Shown here piece after piece: positions 37,193-46,892 of a DNA stretch of 64,000 nucleotides (position 1 is its first letter; each line of letters opens with the position of its first letter). The stretch lies in contig JASGCK010000002.1 of the NCBI GenBank assembly GCA_030054145.1, forward strand, positions 1 to 64,000. The letters run 5' to 3'. The stretch comes from Cytophagales bacterium. GTDB taxonomy: Bacteria; Pseudomonadota; Gammaproteobacteria; Burkholderiales; Burkholderiaceae_C. Position numbers and translations under genes: made by a program. The notes beneath the pieces are model-generated. The model had not been told where the DNA came from. It did not search any database and worked only from the letters and a program-made list of their open reading frames with translations.

Positions 37193-38164
37193 TTATTCAC
37201 CTTTCTGCATTGCAGCAGCTTGATAATTCGCTTTGAATCGTTCCTCGACACGCTCATCAAACCCAAGAGCCACGCGGCGCACTTCTGGCGAGTCGGTTGG
37301 CGCGTGCCCCACGCCCAGCGCCGCAGCGCGCGGCGCATCAATAGCAACCACGCGCCCTGCTAAGCGGCCAATGTTCGTGATGTCGCACTCCACCAAATCA
37401 CCCGCGTCCACCGAGCGCGAATGGCATGGCGTACCCATCAAAATCACATCGCCCGCTACCAAGGTGATGTGCCTTGCGATGTCCGCAATCACGTAATGCG
37501 GCCCCCAAATACTCTCCTGGCCAATCTGCGCTTCTTGCACCACCAAACCATTGCGATAAGTGCGCAAGGTTTGCTCAAAAATATTGACACCGCGCACCAT
37601 GCCAGGGCCAATAGGAAGCAGCGTATCCGCACCTTTCACACGCAGCATTGAGCCTTGATCGGTATCGCGAAAATCTTGCAAGCCCATATCCAGTGCGGGA
37701 CAGAAACCCGCGATATAGTCCCAAGCCTCATCGGGTGTGACGTTGCGGCAAGTCTTGCTAATGACAACCGCGTACTCGCTCTCGTAGTTCAAATATTTGC
37801 AATCGACAGGTTTCAAAATTTGTCCGTTGTGACCATTCAGCGCACTAGGTGGCTTAGTGAAATACGTGGGCGTTTCGGTTGGCTTAGGGCGATTGCGCGT
37901 CTCCATGCTGCGCGAGCTAAACGAGATATGAATCGCAATGATTTTGCTAGGACTCACGGGCGGCAAATACGCCACATCCGCAGGATGAACCACGCGACCA
38001 TCGTCCAGCTTAAGCCAACCCGCAGGCGCTTGAGCATGGCTATCCGCAGGCTCAATCACAGTTCCCCAAAAGGGCGTGCCCCCCATCAGCACGTGCCGAC
38101 GCTCTACGCGCGGCCCCGTCAAGACGGCGGGTAATTCTTTGAAGGGAAATTCGTAGCTAGACAT
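37193..38164 (-). CDS. Fumarylacetoacetate hydrolase-family decarboxylase/isomerase
   Basis: A 323-residue FAH-fold protein. An N-terminal strand-rich part (1-70) precedes the catalytic domain, whose metal ligands are in YESEYAVVI and the GFCPALDMG...QDFRD region; [20 protein letters not shown] closes it. By position between HpaD and HpaH genes it most likely performs the HpaG role, decarboxylating and isomerising the ring-fission product. E. coli HpaG is a fused double-domain protein; this is a single domain. Confidence 0.86.
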   Translation of the reverse strand: MSSYEFPFKELPAVLTGPRVERRHVLMGGTPFWGTVIEPADSHAQAPAGWLKLDDGRVVHPADVAYLPPVSPSKIIAIHISFSSRSMETRNRPKPTETPTYFTKPPSALNGHNGQILKPVDCKYLNYESEYAVVISKTCRNVTPDEAWDYIAGFCPALDMGLQDFRDTDQGSMLRVKGADTLLPIGPGMVRGVNIFEQTLRTYRNGLVVQEAQIGQESIWGPHYVIADIARHITLVAGDVILMGTPCHSRSVDAGDLVECDITNIGRLAGRVVAIDAPRAAALGVGHAPTDSPEVRRVALGFDERVEERFKANYQAAAMQKGE

Positions 38165-38179
38165 CGTTATCCTTTTTTG

Positions 38180-39073
38180 CTAAACGCCAAACCAGATATG
38201 CACATTGCCTGTGCCGCGTGCGTTTTCATAGGCCGACAATTGCTCGCCTTGAAGCGTGCACGCTGCACCGCCCAAGGCACCCACCATTTGCAAATAATGT
38301 GCGCCAAACGCTTCCCAAAAAATCTTGCGGTATTCACCATCCCAGCGCCGCAAAATCTCGTCGTGCCGTCCTTGCTTCAACAGCTCAATTGCCGCTTTAT
38401 CGCTCGCCACATTTTCTGGACGCGAGACATTGCTCTCATCAAAAATACGCGGGTTGTTCGGCTTCCAATCTATTTCGTTGAACTTGTGACTGAGGGCTCC
38501 TGAAGCCAGCAGTGCGACGCGCAGACCGCTGCGCTGAATCGCCTCGGCAATCACCGCGCCAGATTGCAAATAATGCTCGGGGCGGCAATTTTGGCAACTA
38601 CTCACCGAGACCACACGCTCACTCATGCCAGTACCCGTGCTGCTTGGCTTGCCCAGCTTATTGATCAAGTTAATCGTGGGGTAATGCCGCTGCAAATCGG
38701 GGTCGTACACACCGCGTGTTTGCACACCGCGCTCGCGTGCCACATCCTCGATAAGCCTTGCCAGACGTGGCTCGCCCGCATAGTCATAGGGCACGCCATA
38801 TAGATACCAAGGCATTTCTTCAGAAATATATTTGCCGCTGTAATGCGCACCACCATCCACCAAGTGATAGCCTGTGGTGAACCAGTGCGTGTCAAAAATG
38901 AGCAGCACATCTGGCTTGACTGCGTCTAACTTTTTACGAATACGGTAATAGCCTGCAATCAAATCCGAGTCTGCGCCATTGCCTTGCAGCACGCGAAACT
39001 CTTCGCACTGCATGAGGCCTGGATGATGCGACACAATCGCTGCCCCGACAATCGAACCTTTTGTTTCTCCCAT
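38180..39073 (-). CDS. hpaD: LigB-family extradiol ring-cleavage dioxygenase, HpaD type
   Basis: A 297-residue class III extradiol dioxygenase. The iron-binding and catalytic residues expected of the fold appear in SHHPGL near the N-terminus, FDTHW and ALLASGALSHKFNE. The FDTHW and ASG-LSH segments match 3,4-dihydroxyphenylacetate 2,3-dioxygenase (HpaD/HpcB). Neighbouring HpaE, FAH and HpaH genes agree, but a related catechol carboxylate could be the real substrate. Confidence 0.88.
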   Translation of the reverse strand: MGETKGSIVGAAIVSHHPGLMQCEEFRVLQGNGADSDLIAGYYRIRKKLDAVKPDVLLIFDTHWFTTGYHLVDGGAHYSGKYISEEMPWYLYGVPYDYAGEPRLARLIEDVARERGVQTRGVYDPDLQRHYPTINLINKLGKPSSTGTGMSERVVSVSSCQNCRPEHYLQSGAVIAEAIQRSGLRVALLASGALSHKFNEIDWKPNNPRIFDESNVSRPENVASDKAAIELLKQGRHDEILRRWDGEYRKIFWEAFGAHYLQMVGALGGAACTLQGEQLSAYENARGTGNVHIWFGV

Positions 39074-39100
39074 TGTTTTTTCCTTATCGTGTTCAGCTTA

Positions 39101-40603
39101 TTAGCGATGGCTAAAACTTGCTTTGAATGGTTTTTTAGGAACGATGACATCTTTGACATCGCAAAAAAACTCAAAGCTCCAATCACCGCCCTCGCGCCCA
39201 ATGCCCGAGCGTTTACAACCGCCAAATGGCGCGGCCAAGTCGCGGATGCCAAACGAATTAATCCAAATGAAGCCCGTGTTGACTCGCTCCGCAATTGCTG
39301 TGGCGTGTGCAACTTCGCCATAGCAAACACCGCCAAGACCATAGTCCACATCGTTTGCCATATCGATCAGCTGCTCGTCGGTATCAAACGTCTGCAGCGT
39401 CAGTACAGGGCCAAAGACTTCGCTTTGCACAATTTCACTGTTCTGCGCCACATCGGTGAGCAAGGTGGGCTCAAAGTACTGCGCACCAAAGCTGTGTGGC
39501 TTTCCGCCCCACAGCACAGTAGCGCCTGCCGCCACAGCCCGCTCAACAAATCCTTTGACACGTTCGACTTGGCGCGGGTGAATGATGGGGCCGACTTCGG
39601 TGGCATCCTCACGCGGATCACCAATCGTGAGGTTTTGCACATAAGCACGCATTGCACGCACGAAGGCATCTTTGACTGAGCGATGCACCAAGAGCCGCGT
39701 ACCCGCCAAACAGACTTGCCCAGCATTCCTATACATCAGCGCCGCCGTTGCAGCCGCCGCGTCCATATCAGCATCCGCCAACACAATAAAGGGCGACTTG
39801 CCGCCTAGTTCCAAACTGCACGGCACTAAATGAGCAGCGGCTGCGCCAGCAATCCATTTAGCCGTAGGCACCGATCCCGTAAACGAAATCCGTGCGATAC
39901 GCGCGTCAGCCACTAAAGCCGCGCCTGTGACTGCGCCTGTACCCTGAACGATATTGAGCACGCCTGCGGGCAAGCCAGCCGCCTGAGCCGCGTCAGCCAA
40001 AAGCGAACAAGTCAGCGGAGCCCATTCGGGCGGTTTCACAATCACCGTATTGCCTGCCGCTAACGCAGGCCCCAGCTTCCATGTCGTCAGCATCAACGGC
40101 GCATTCCACGGCGTGATGATGACGACCACACCAGCGGCATCGTGCTTCACGATATGCGTAGCTTGCTCGGTCTCGATATTGCGCCTGGCGCGATCATGCA
40201 AAGTCAAAGCGTGATCGGCAAAGTAGGTGATGTTCAGTTTGGCGCGGGGCACAACGCCGTGCTTCATGCGTGATAGCAACACACCTGCATCGTTTGACTC
40301 CAGCGCACAAAACGCATCGGCGCGTGCGGCAATTTCGTCGCCAAAACGATGCAGGATGGCTTGCCGCGCCTTGGGCGACAGCGCCGACCATGCGGGAAAG
40401 GCATTTTTTGCGGCGCTAATCGCCGCATCAACGTGCTCAGGCAGTCCAAGCGCCACAGAACCAAGCACGCGCTGATCAATGGGGGAGAAAACTTCGAATG
40501 ACTCGCTAGAGGCCACGCGCGTGCCATTGATGTAGTGCAACCCCGAGACCACGTGACCAGCAATCGTTAAATTTGAATCATGGATCGTATGCATGCGCCG
40601 CAT
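39101..40603 (-). CDS. hpaE: 5-carboxymethyl-2-hydroxymuconate semialdehyde dehydrogenase-like
   Basis: A 500-residue NAD(P)-dependent aldehyde dehydrogenase. The glutamate in LELGGKSP and catalytic Cys in AGQVCLAGTR are present. The C-terminal IRDLAAPFGG-KRSGIGREGG then SFEFF pattern is characteristic of HpaE, which oxidises the semialdehyde made by HpaD. It is first in the minus-strand operon and divergent from a LysR gene; start ATG 40603, with 40594 also possible. Confidence 0.9.
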   Translation of the reverse strand: MRRMHTIHDSNLTIAGHVVSGLHYINGTRVASSESFEVFSPIDQRVLGSVALGLPEHVDAAISAAKNAFPAWSALSPKARQAILHRFGDEIAARADAFCALESNDAGVLLSRMKHGVVPRAKLNITYFADHALTLHDRARRNIETEQATHIVKHDAAGVVVIITPWNAPLMLTTWKLGPALAAGNTVIVKPPEWAPLTCSLLADAAQAAGLPAGVLNIVQGTGAVTGAALVADARIARISFTGSVPTAKWIAGAAAAHLVPCSLELGGKSPFIVLADADMDAAAATAALMYRNAGQVCLAGTRLLVHRSVKDAFVRAMRAYVQNLTIGDPREDATEVGPIIHPRQVERVKGFVERAVAAGATVLWGGKPHSFGAQYFEPTLLTDVAQNSEIVQSEVFGPVLTLQTFDTDEQLIDMANDVDYGLGGVCYGEVAHATAIAERVNTGFIWINSFGIRDLAAPFGGCKRSGIGREGGDWSFEFFCDVKDVIVPKKPFKASFSHR

Positions 40604-40656
40604 TATTCATAAAGCGATACATTCAAACAAGCAATCATTTTTAATCAATTCATTAG

Positions 40657-40669
40657 TTAAACTGTTTAA
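40657..40669. promoter_or_regulatory. Candidate LysR box in the hpaE-lysR divergent region
   Basis: TTAAAC-T-GTTTAA is a perfect 13-bp dyad obeying the T-N11-A rule of LysR binding sites. It ends 7 bases before the LysR start codon, so it would suit autorepression as well as activation of the divergent operon. Confidence 0.5.
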
Positions 40670-40676
40670 TCGCACC

Positions 40677-41603
40677 ATGAAAAAGATACAACCATTCACC
40701 TTACGCCAACTAGAGGCCTTCGCCATACTGGCCGATTGCTTGAGCTTTAAGAGCGCAGCCGAGCAACTCCATCTCTCCGCCTCTGCGGTCAGCCAATTAG
40801 TCGCCGAGTTGGAGTCCGTTGTAGGCTTTCGTTTGTTTGAACGCAGTACGCGCAAAGTGACCTTATCCAGCTCGGGGCAGACTTTTTTACCTGTTGTGCA
40901 ATCGATGCTCTGGCAGCGCCAACAAGTCAGCAGTGCAGCGCAAGACGTACAAAACCAAGCCATTGGCATTGTCCGCATTGCTGCGCCGCAAGTCATAGCA
41001 GCGATTGTCTTGCCACCCATCATGGCGAAATACCAACTTACCCAGCCTCGCGTCACACTGCGCCTAGCGGATTGCTCGGTAGAGAATTTAGTAAGCAAAG
41101 TAGCTCACGCAGAGGTGGATATTGCCATCGGGCCCGATAGACCCATAGATATCCGAGTCAAAAGCCGTATGCTCTTTCCAAGCCCTTGGGTGGTGTGGTG
41201 CGCACCCGATCATCCAATTGCAATCAAAAAACGCATCGGATGGAGAGACCTCTCAGCGCACGCCATTGCCGTTGCGGGGCGTGACCACGAAACCCAAGTC
41301 GCTCGCATGGTGGCCAACTTGCCAAACGACGAGCGCATCGAACCCACCCAAGTACTAGACAACATCAGCACAGCACTGGGTTTGGCGGCGGCTGGTTTAG
41401 CCATCAATTTATCGCCAGCCTATGTGGGTGGACTGGCCATACCAATGGGACTCGTGATGCGCAAGATTCAAAACCCAACCGTCATGCGGCAAGTCTGCTT
41501 GTACACACCTTCGCAAAGAGAGTTATCACCTGCTACTCAAGGCTTCTTAGATCACTTAATTGGCGGGTTTGGCAAAACAGCCTCACCCGCTTGCATCACG
41601 TAG
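40677..41603 (+). CDS. LysR-family regulator of the meta-cleavage operon
   Basis: A 308-residue LysR-type regulator: N-terminal winged HTH (LRQLEAFAILADCLSFKSAAEQLHLSASAVSQL) and a periplasmic-binding-like effector domain from about 90. It is divergently arranged with hpaE, so it probably responds to an aromatic acid and controls that operon. Start ATG 40677; the longer frame adds 28 residues and overlaps the hpaE start. Its 3' end overlaps the convergent intradiol dioxygenase gene by 52 bases. Confidence 0.88.
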   Translation: MKKIQPFTLRQLEAFAILADCLSFKSAAEQLHLSASAVSQLVAELESVVGFRLFERSTRKVTLSSSGQTFLPVVQSMLWQRQQVSSAAQDVQNQAIGIVRIAAPQVIAAIVLPPIMAKYQLTQPRVTLRLADCSVENLVSKVAHAEVDIAIGPDRPIDIRVKSRMLFPSPWVVWCAPDHPIAIKKRIGWRDLSAHAIAVAGRDHETQVARMVANLPNDERIEPTQVLDNISTALGLAAAGLAINLSPAYVGGLAIPMGLVMRKIQNPTVMRQVCLYTPSQRELSPATQGFLDHLIGGFGKTASPACIT

Positions 41604-42433
41604 GTGTATTGCAGCAGATACGAGCCATCCGCACGTTTTTCAAACTGTCCCGTCGTGGCTCGCGTCACGCCAAACTGCACATCGCTCCCTAAGTGCTCGT
41701 CATCATCTGCATAAACCTGTGAGATCAGCGTTTTAAAACCTTGTTTAAAAATAAGTGCGTGCAAGTGCGCGGGGCGATAGGGGTGACGATTTTGCGCTTT
41801 GAGTAAACGCCCAACCACCCCATCCGTGGGAATGGGGTAACCGCGCGGTTTAACCGTTGTGAACCAAAATCTACCCTTGGCATCGGTCGTGAATTTACCG
41901 CGCAAATTCATGTCAGCTTGGGTCTCGTCTTGCTGCTCATAAAGCCCCACGGGCGAGGCGTGCCAGATATCAACTTCGGCATCGGCAATCGGACATCCGC
42001 TGCCGTCCACAACAAAGCCTTCTACCCGCAAAGCCTCGCCAGACGTGGGACTGCGCAAGATAGACCCACCGTTCTCTGTGCGCGGTGAATGCATTCGCCA
42101 AAAAGGACCGAGCAAATTTTGTGTGGTTTGAATGGAGCCGTCGCCATCCACGACACCGCCGTTATTGAGCAAACACACCAACTGCGACACACCCAGCGAA
42201 CCAGCCATCAAAACCGCTTCGTTGTGCGAGTCATTGCTGCGTTGCCCCAGCTCGTTGATGAGGCTAGTTGCTTGTCTAAATTCTGCTTCGGTTAGCCGCG
42301 TCTCCAAGATGAAACCATGCACATGCTTAACCAGCGAAGTCATGATCTCGCGCAACCGCGAATCGGTGGTTTGCTGCATCACCGCTTGCACCGCAAGGGT
42401 CACGTCTTCGGGGGATTGAATAGAGCGCATCAC
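41552..42433 (-). CDS. Intradiol ring-cleavage dioxygenase (hydroxyquinol/catechol 1,2-dioxygenase type)
   Basis: A 293-residue non-haem Fe(III) dioxygenase with the N-terminal helical dimerisation domain (about 20-95) and a catalytic beta domain. Ligand candidates are Tyr in VGLYEQQD, Tyr in RGYPIPTDG and two His in RPAHLHALI. The NLLGPFWR segment and N-terminal domain favour hydroxyquinol or catechol over protocatechuate enzymes. Product would be maleylacetate or muconate. No maleylacetate reductase is nearby, so it stands alone beside the LysR gene. Confidence 0.86.
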   Translation of the reverse strand: MMRSIQSPEDVTLAVQAVMQQTTDSRLREIMTSLVKHVHGFILETRLTEAEFRQATSLINELGQRSNDSHNEAVLMAGSLGVSQLVCLLNNGGVVDGDGSIQTTQNLLGPFWRMHSPRTENGGSILRSPTSGEALRVEGFVVDGSGCPIADAEVDIWHASPVGLYEQQDETQADMNLRGKFTTDAKGRFWFTTVKPRGYPIPTDGVVGRLLKAQNRHPYRPAHLHALIFKQGFKTLISQVYADDDEHLGSDVQFGVTRATTGQFEKRADGSYLLQYTYVMQAGEAVLPNPPIK

Positions 42434-42469
42434 CCTAGTTTATTCAATCCCCACAGCATCAACTACTGG

Positions 42470-42496
42470 CCCTTCGACAAGCTCAGGGCGAGCGGG
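42470..42496. repeat. Half-copy of the dispersed palindrome
   Basis: CCCTTCGACAAGCTCAGGGC continues to GAGCGGG, matching one arm of the family seen at 20117 and 29819. It lies between ohr and the intradiol dioxygenase gene. Only one arm is recognisable. Confidence 0.75.
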
Positions 42497-42546
42497 GTAT
42501 GCAGGGAGTCCCTAGGCTTAAAGCAGTCGTTAACTTCAACCAATCG

Positions 42547-42981
42547 TTAAACCAGCGTCAACGTCACGTCGATATTGCCGCGTGTTGCGTTGGAGTAAGG
42601 GCACACAATGTGCGCCTTGTCGATGATGCCTTGCGCTACCGCACGGTCTATGCCTGGCACACTGATATTGAGGGCAACTTCAATGCCAAAACCGTTAGGT
42701 ATTTGACCAATGCCAACAGCGCCGTCAATCTTCATATCGGCTGGCAAGGCAATCTTGGCTTGACCCGCGACAAACTTCATCGCGCCCATAAAGCAAGCGC
42801 TATAGCCCGCTGCAAAGAGTTGCTCTGGGTTAGTCACTGCGCCATTCGCATCGCCTGCGCCGCCCATCTCTTTAGGCACGCCAAGCTTGACGTTCAAAGC
42901 GCCGTTGCTAGAGACGGCATGACCATCACGGCCGCCTGTGGCTGTAGCGTGGGCGGTGTAGATAACTTTTTCGACTGACAT
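42547..42981 (-). CDS. ohr: Organic hydroperoxide resistance protein Ohr
   Basis: A 144-residue thiol peroxidase of the Ohr/OsmC fold that reduces organic hydroperoxides with lipoylated partners. The two redox cysteines lie in [10 protein letters not shown] and [15 protein letters not shown]. Length and motifs are typical. The ohrR gene is directly upstream with a 50-bp or larger gap, on the same strand. Confidence 0.95.
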   Translation of the reverse strand: MSVEKVIYTAHATATGGRDGHAVSSNGALNVKLGVPKEMGGAGDANGAVTNPEQLFAAGYSACFMGAMKFVAGQAKIALPADMKIDGAVGIGQIPNGFGIEVALNISVPGIDRAVAQGIIDKAHIVCPYSNATRGNIDVTLTLV

Positions 42982-43031
42982 AGTGTTTCCTTATTTGAGG
43001 GGTTTAAAAATAATCGCGGACATAAAAACAA

Positions 43032-43475
43032 CTAAACGTGCGCAGCGATCAGGTTCGCACGTAAAGATTTCAATTGGGTGGCGATCTGCTGCACAGCGGA
43101 CAGCTCGCAGCCAGAAGCCTCTAGCACGCAGGCGGGAACGCCCGCGCTCTTGGCTTGCAACTTGCGCCCGCTGCTGGTCAAACTGATGATGACTTGGCGC
43201 TCATCCTCTTGGCAGCGGGTACGCTCAACAAAGCCCAGCAACGCTAATTTTTTAAGCAGCGGCGTGAGTGTGCCGCTATCCAAATAAAGCGCCGCACCAA
43301 TATCGCTGACGCGCTGCCCAGCACCGTGCTCCCACAGCACCAGCATCACCAAATATTGCGGATAGGTCAGCTTGAGCGTCTTAAGAAACGGCTTATAGAC
43401 CTTGGTCATCGCCAACGATGCCGAATACAGCGCAAAGCACAAATGCTGATCAAGCGGAATGAACGCGGGAGACAT
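43032..43475 (-). CDS. ohrR: OhrR, MarR-family hydroperoxide sensor
   Basis: A MarR-type repressor of ohr. The reactive Cys is in LDQHLCFALYS, the position oxidised by organic peroxides in characterised OhrR, and helix-turn-helix and wing segments follow (YLDSGTLTPLLKKL; CQEDERQVIISL). Start is ATG 43475; a GTG at 43511 would add 12 residues. An AT-rich dyad-like stretch (about 43514-43535) upstream is a plausible operator. Confidence 0.88.
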   Translation of the reverse strand: MSPAFIPLDQHLCFALYSASLAMTKVYKPFLKTLKLTYPQYLVMLVLWEHGAGQRVSDIGAALYLDSGTLTPLLKKLALLGFVERTRCQEDERQVIISLTSSGRKLQAKSAGVPACVLEASGCELSAVQQIATQLKSLRANLIAAHV

Positions 43476-43665
43476 AGCATTTGTAGATGGAGTTATTTTT
43501 TGATTGGTCACGATTTAATTTTATACAACTAAATGATATGCAGTAGGAAATGTAACTTTTGAACTACGCGGGCGACAACGCTAGACCCAAGGCGGTGAAA
43601 AATGTACACCGTACCTGTGGCTTGAGCCTAGTGGCCTGCGGTCGGTGTTCAGCTTGACCGAGGTG

Positions 43666-44073
43666 TTAGGTGTCCCTGTGCTGGAACTCGAACTCGAAGT
43701 TGTCTCCATCAAAGTTTACGACTCTGCCAACTACGTCCTGTCGTATGTGAAAAGTCTTTGGAATAGCACTGGCATCTTCTCCCCGATCTACGACATCAGG
43801 TTCCGTGGTCGTAACTATGATGAGTCGCACAGGCTTGTTCTCAGTTAAAGCTAGTGTCAGGTGCTCGACAAGTAGATTCTTCCCGGGAGGGTTGGGTTTC
43901 CATCGAGATAGCTTGTCAATGTAATGTAGCTTCCCAGCAATCAGCTTTAGCTTGTGTGCCCAGCAACTGACTACGAGCGCACCATCGCTTGCAATAGCCG
44001 AGTAGGACCACTGTGGATTCGCAAGCTTGGCTCCGTATGCCGCAAAAGCTTGGGTGTATTGGAGTTTTGCCAT
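43666..44073 (-). CDS. Uncharacterised 135-residue protein
   Basis: I do not recognise this gene. From ATG 44073 (GGAG upstream at good distance) it encodes a soluble protein beginning MAKLQYTQAFAAYGAKL, with SCWAHKLKL and a basic SRWKPNPPGKNLLVEHL segment, then a beta-rich acidic tail. No signal peptide or membrane helix. It stands alone between ohrR and a divergent radical SAM gene. The good ribosome site and intact frame argue that it is real. Confidence 0.65.
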   Translation of the reverse strand: MAKLQYTQAFAAYGAKLANPQWSYSAIASDGALVVSCWAHKLKLIAGKLHYIDKLSRWKPNPPGKNLLVEHLTLALTENKPVRLIIVTTTEPDVVDRGEDASAIPKTFHIRQDVVGRVVNFDGDNFEFEFQHRDT

Positions 44074-44166
44074 CTGATATCTCCGAAATAGATTGGGAGT
44101 AGATTGTGATTGATTGTGACAGGGGGATGGCACCGACCTAAAATGCTGGTATTATGTACAGCATTT

Positions 44167-45267
44167 ATGAAAATAGAGCACAGCATCCCCATTCAAGCCA
44201 TCAAAGGTCGTGGCTCTGCAAGCCATATCCAGCATAGGTTTTCGCTAGATCGGCGTGAACAATTTGATGACGGCTGGGTGGGTGACGATTCTCTGGTCAG
44301 CAATGAAAAATCGCCGCCTAAAACTGAAGTTATTTTTGAAAATGCCAAGTCTGCACTGACCAAAAATGACTCGCCCGATCTGCCGTTTCGCTTGACGCTC
44401 AATCCGTACCGTGGCTGCGAGCATGGTTGCATTTATTGCTTTGCGCGTCCCACGCACAGCTATCTGGGTCTCTCGCCTGGGCTTGATTTTGAAACCAAAA
44501 TCATCGCCAAGCCCAATATCCACGAGGTTCTTGCTAGGGAGTTGCAAAGCAAAAGTTACCAGCCGCAAGTTATCAATGTGGGCGGCGCAACCGATTGTTA
44601 CCAGCCGCGCGAGCGCGACCTGAAGCTCACTCGTGCGTGCATTGAAGTATTTGCCAAGACCAATCACCCATTTACGTTGGTCACCAAATCGTCGTTAGTT
44701 GAACGTGATTTGGACTTGCTTGTGCCTATGGCGCAAAAAAACCTGACCGCCATTTACATCACCATCACCACGCTTGACGGCGAGCTGGCTCGCATCCTAG
44801 AGCCTCGCGCCGCCGCGCCGCATAGGCGATTGCGCGTGATTGAAACGTTGGCAAAGGCTGGCGTGCCCGTGGGCGTGAGTGTCTCGCCGCAAATTCCGTT
44901 TATCAACGACGACATGGAGCAGGTGCTGGAGGCGGCAAAAAGCGCGGGCGCACGTAGCGCTTTCTACACCGCGCTGCGCCTGCCGTGGGAGGTTGCGCCG
45001 TTGTTCAAGGAATGGCTGTCCATCCACTATCCAGACCGCGCTAACCGTGTCATGGCGCGAATTGCCGATATGCGCGGCGGCAAAGATTACGATGCCAATT
45101 TTGCAACGCGCATGAAGGGCTCTGGGCTATGGGCTGAGTTAATCGCCAAGCGTTTTGAAAAAGCGGTGCAGCGCTACGGACTCATTCCGCCCATGCGTGC
45201 ATCGCTCAGTTTTGATTGCACGCGCTTTGATGCAAGTGTTTTGAGTGATCAAGCGCGATTGTTTTAG
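44167..45267 (+). CDS. PA0069-family radical SAM protein
   Basis: A 366-residue radical SAM enzyme related to the spore photoproduct lyase-like group. The cluster motif is Cys84-x3-Cys88-x2-Cys91 (YRGCEHGCIYCFAR). GGATDCYQP and VTKSSLVERDLDLL are further family blocks. The reaction is unknown; relatives are often called DNA repair photolyase-like. Start ATG 44167 is used rather than the longer frame. It is convergent with the histidine phosphatase gene. Confidence 0.85.
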   Translation: MKIEHSIPIQAIKGRGSASHIQHRFSLDRREQFDDGWVGDDSLVSNEKSPPKTEVIFENAKSALTKNDSPDLPFRLTLNPYRGCEHGCIYCFARPTHSYLGLSPGLDFETKIIAKPNIHEVLARELQSKSYQPQVINVGGATDCYQPRERDLKLTRACIEVFAKTNHPFTLVTKSSLVERDLDLLVPMAQKNLTAIYITITTLDGELARILEPRAAAPHRRLRVIETLAKAGVPVGVSVSPQIPFINDDMEQVLEAAKSAGARSAFYTALRLPWEVAPLFKEWLSIHYPDRANRVMARIADMRGGKDYDANFATRMKGSGLWAELIAKRFEKAVQRYGLIPPMRASLSFDCTRFDASVLSDQARLF

Positions 45268-45303
45268 CCCGCCCGCCATTCACGCTGAATCCGTCGAATG
45301 GGG

Positions 45304-45960
45304 CTATCTTGGATTGTTGACTTCATCGCGCGGCGCACTCGCTAGGTGCGCCGTATCCGCCCAGCCAACCAGCGAGAAGCCTTGCGGTGTCCAGAGTAAG
45401 CGGTTGATCTCGGCGTTGCCAAGGCTCCATGTGCGCGGGGCTTGCAGATCAAGCCCTGTCGCGGCGCGGTACAAAATATCGTTCACGCCGCCGTGCGATA
45501 CCACCACAATTTGCTGCCCCGCATGAGGCGCCACAAGATGACTGACGCACGCCAAAACGCGCGCCCGAAAGGTTATGAGCGACTCGCCGCCTTCGGGGCA
45601 AAAATCGGGATCGCGCCTGCGCCAACGCTCGGCCTCACTTGGCCACAGCTCACCAATTTCGGCAAAGGTTTTGCCTTCAAATTTGCCAAAGAGCCGCTCG
45701 CGCAAACCCTCGGTTGGAATCGTCCGCACTCCGACCGCTTCGCCAAGCGCCATGGCGGTGTCATGCGCTCGCCACAAGTCACTGGCGTAAATGGCGGTAA
45801 TGGGTTCGTGCTGCAAAGCTTGCGCAACCGCCTGGGCTTGCGCGTGCCCACGTTGATTCAGCTTGATATCCAGCGAGCCTTGAATGCGCGTGTCCACATT
45901 CCAAGCGGTTTCGCCGTGCCTGATGGCAATGATGCGCGTGGGCTCTTGGTTCATGAGCAC
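45304..45960 (-). CDS. Histidine phosphatase family protein (GpmB/CobC-like)
   Basis: A 218-residue phosphohistidine-type phosphatase. The catalytic RHGETAWN motif is near residues 14-21, Glu in [13 protein letters not shown] and the second His in VVSHGGV. Family members act on phosphosugars, phosphoglycerate or adenosylcobalamin phosphate; specificity is not visible. Its start overlaps the ttcA stop, placing it at the end of the folate/ttcA operon. ATG 45954 is an alternative start. Confidence 0.87.
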   Translation of the reverse strand: MLMNQEPTRIIAIRHGETAWNVDTRIQGSLDIKLNQRGHAQAQAVAQALQHEPITAIYASDLWRAHDTAMALGEAVGVRTIPTEGLRERLFGKFEGKTFAEIGELWPSEAERWRRRDPDFCPEGGESLITFRARVLACVSHLVAPHAGQQIVVVSHGGVNDILYRAATGLDLQAPRTWSLGNAEINRLLWTPQGFSLVGWADTAHLASAPRDEVNNPR

Positions 45961-46892
45961 GCTCCAACGGAAGACTCGGTCGCAATGGAAATCAGTGCCG
46001 AGCCAAGCGTTGTTTGCGGTAGCGCCTCGGTGAATACTTCTGGGTCGAACGCCTTATCACCTTCTGGATCTTCCACGCCAGTAGGCTTGAGACCCGCAAA
46101 ATCGTAGAGCTTGCGATCCAGCATATGCGATGGACGAATGTCCTGCATGGCGCTAAACATATTCTCCACACGGCCAGGATATTTCTTTTGCCACTCGCGC
46201 AGCAAGTTGCCCACTTGCACGCGCTGCAAACCATCTTGGCTGCCGCACAGCGAGCATGGAATGATGGGGAACTGCTTATGCTCGGCCCACGCAATCAGGT
46301 CGGTTTCGGGCACATACGCCATCGGACGAATCAAGATGTGGTTGCCGTTATCAGACACCAACTTTGGCGGCATGGCCTTCATCTTGGCGGCAAAGAACAT
46401 ATTCAAAAAGAAGGTCTGCAAGATGTCGTCGCGGTGATGCCCAAGCGCCACCTTGGTTGCACCCAGCTTGTCCGCGACCTTATACAAAATCCCACGCCGC
46501 AAACGCGAGCAAAGCGAACACATGGTCTTGCCTTCAGGAATCAAGCGCTTAACGATAGAGTACGTGTCTTGATTTTCGATGTGGTACTCAACCCCAATGG
46601 ATTCAAGGTACGCGGGCAAGATGTGCTCAGGAAAACCTGGCTGCTTTTGATCGAGATTAACGGCAACCAGCGTAAATTTAACGGGCGAGCGCTGCTGCAA
46701 TTTGATCAAAATATCCAGCATCCCGTAACTGTCTTTGCCACCCGAGACGCAAACCATCACACGGTCGCCCTCTTCAATCATGTTGTAGTCAATAATCGCG
46801 CGCCCCACTTCGCGGCACAGGCGTTTCTCTAGCTTTTGAATCTCCAGCGGCGTTTGCGCCTTGCGCTCGCGGGCGGTGAGTTTAGTTGTCAT
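45951..46892 (-). CDS. ttcA: tRNA 2-thiocytidine biosynthesis protein TtcA
   Basis: A 313-residue PP-loop ATPase that thiolates C32 in tRNA. SGGKDS forms the PP-loop, and two CxxC motifs (MCSLCSR and PCSLCGS) bind the Fe-S cluster. It overlaps folB by 11 bases at the start and the phosphatase at the end, so the operon is tightly coupled. Confidence 0.95.
   Translation of the reverse strand: MTTKLTARERKAQTPLEIQKLEKRLCREVGRAIIDYNMIEEGDRVMVCVSGGKDSYGMLDILIKLQQRSPVKFTLVAVNLDQKQPGFPEHILPAYLESIGVEYHIENQDTYSIVKRLIPEGKTMCSLCSRLRRGILYKVADKLGATKVALGHHRDDILQTFFLNMFFAAKMKAMPPKLVSDNGNHILIRPMAYVPETDLIAWAEHKQFPIIPCSLCGSQDGLQRVQVGNLLREWQKKYPGRVENMFSAMQDIRPSHMLDRKLYDFAGLKPTGVEDPEGDKAFDPEVFTEALPQTTLGSALISIATESSVGACS

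Noticed and set aside
45278-45302. Another copy of the dispersed palindrome
   Set aside because: CATTCACGCTGAATCCGTCG resembles one arm but with too many differences to claim.
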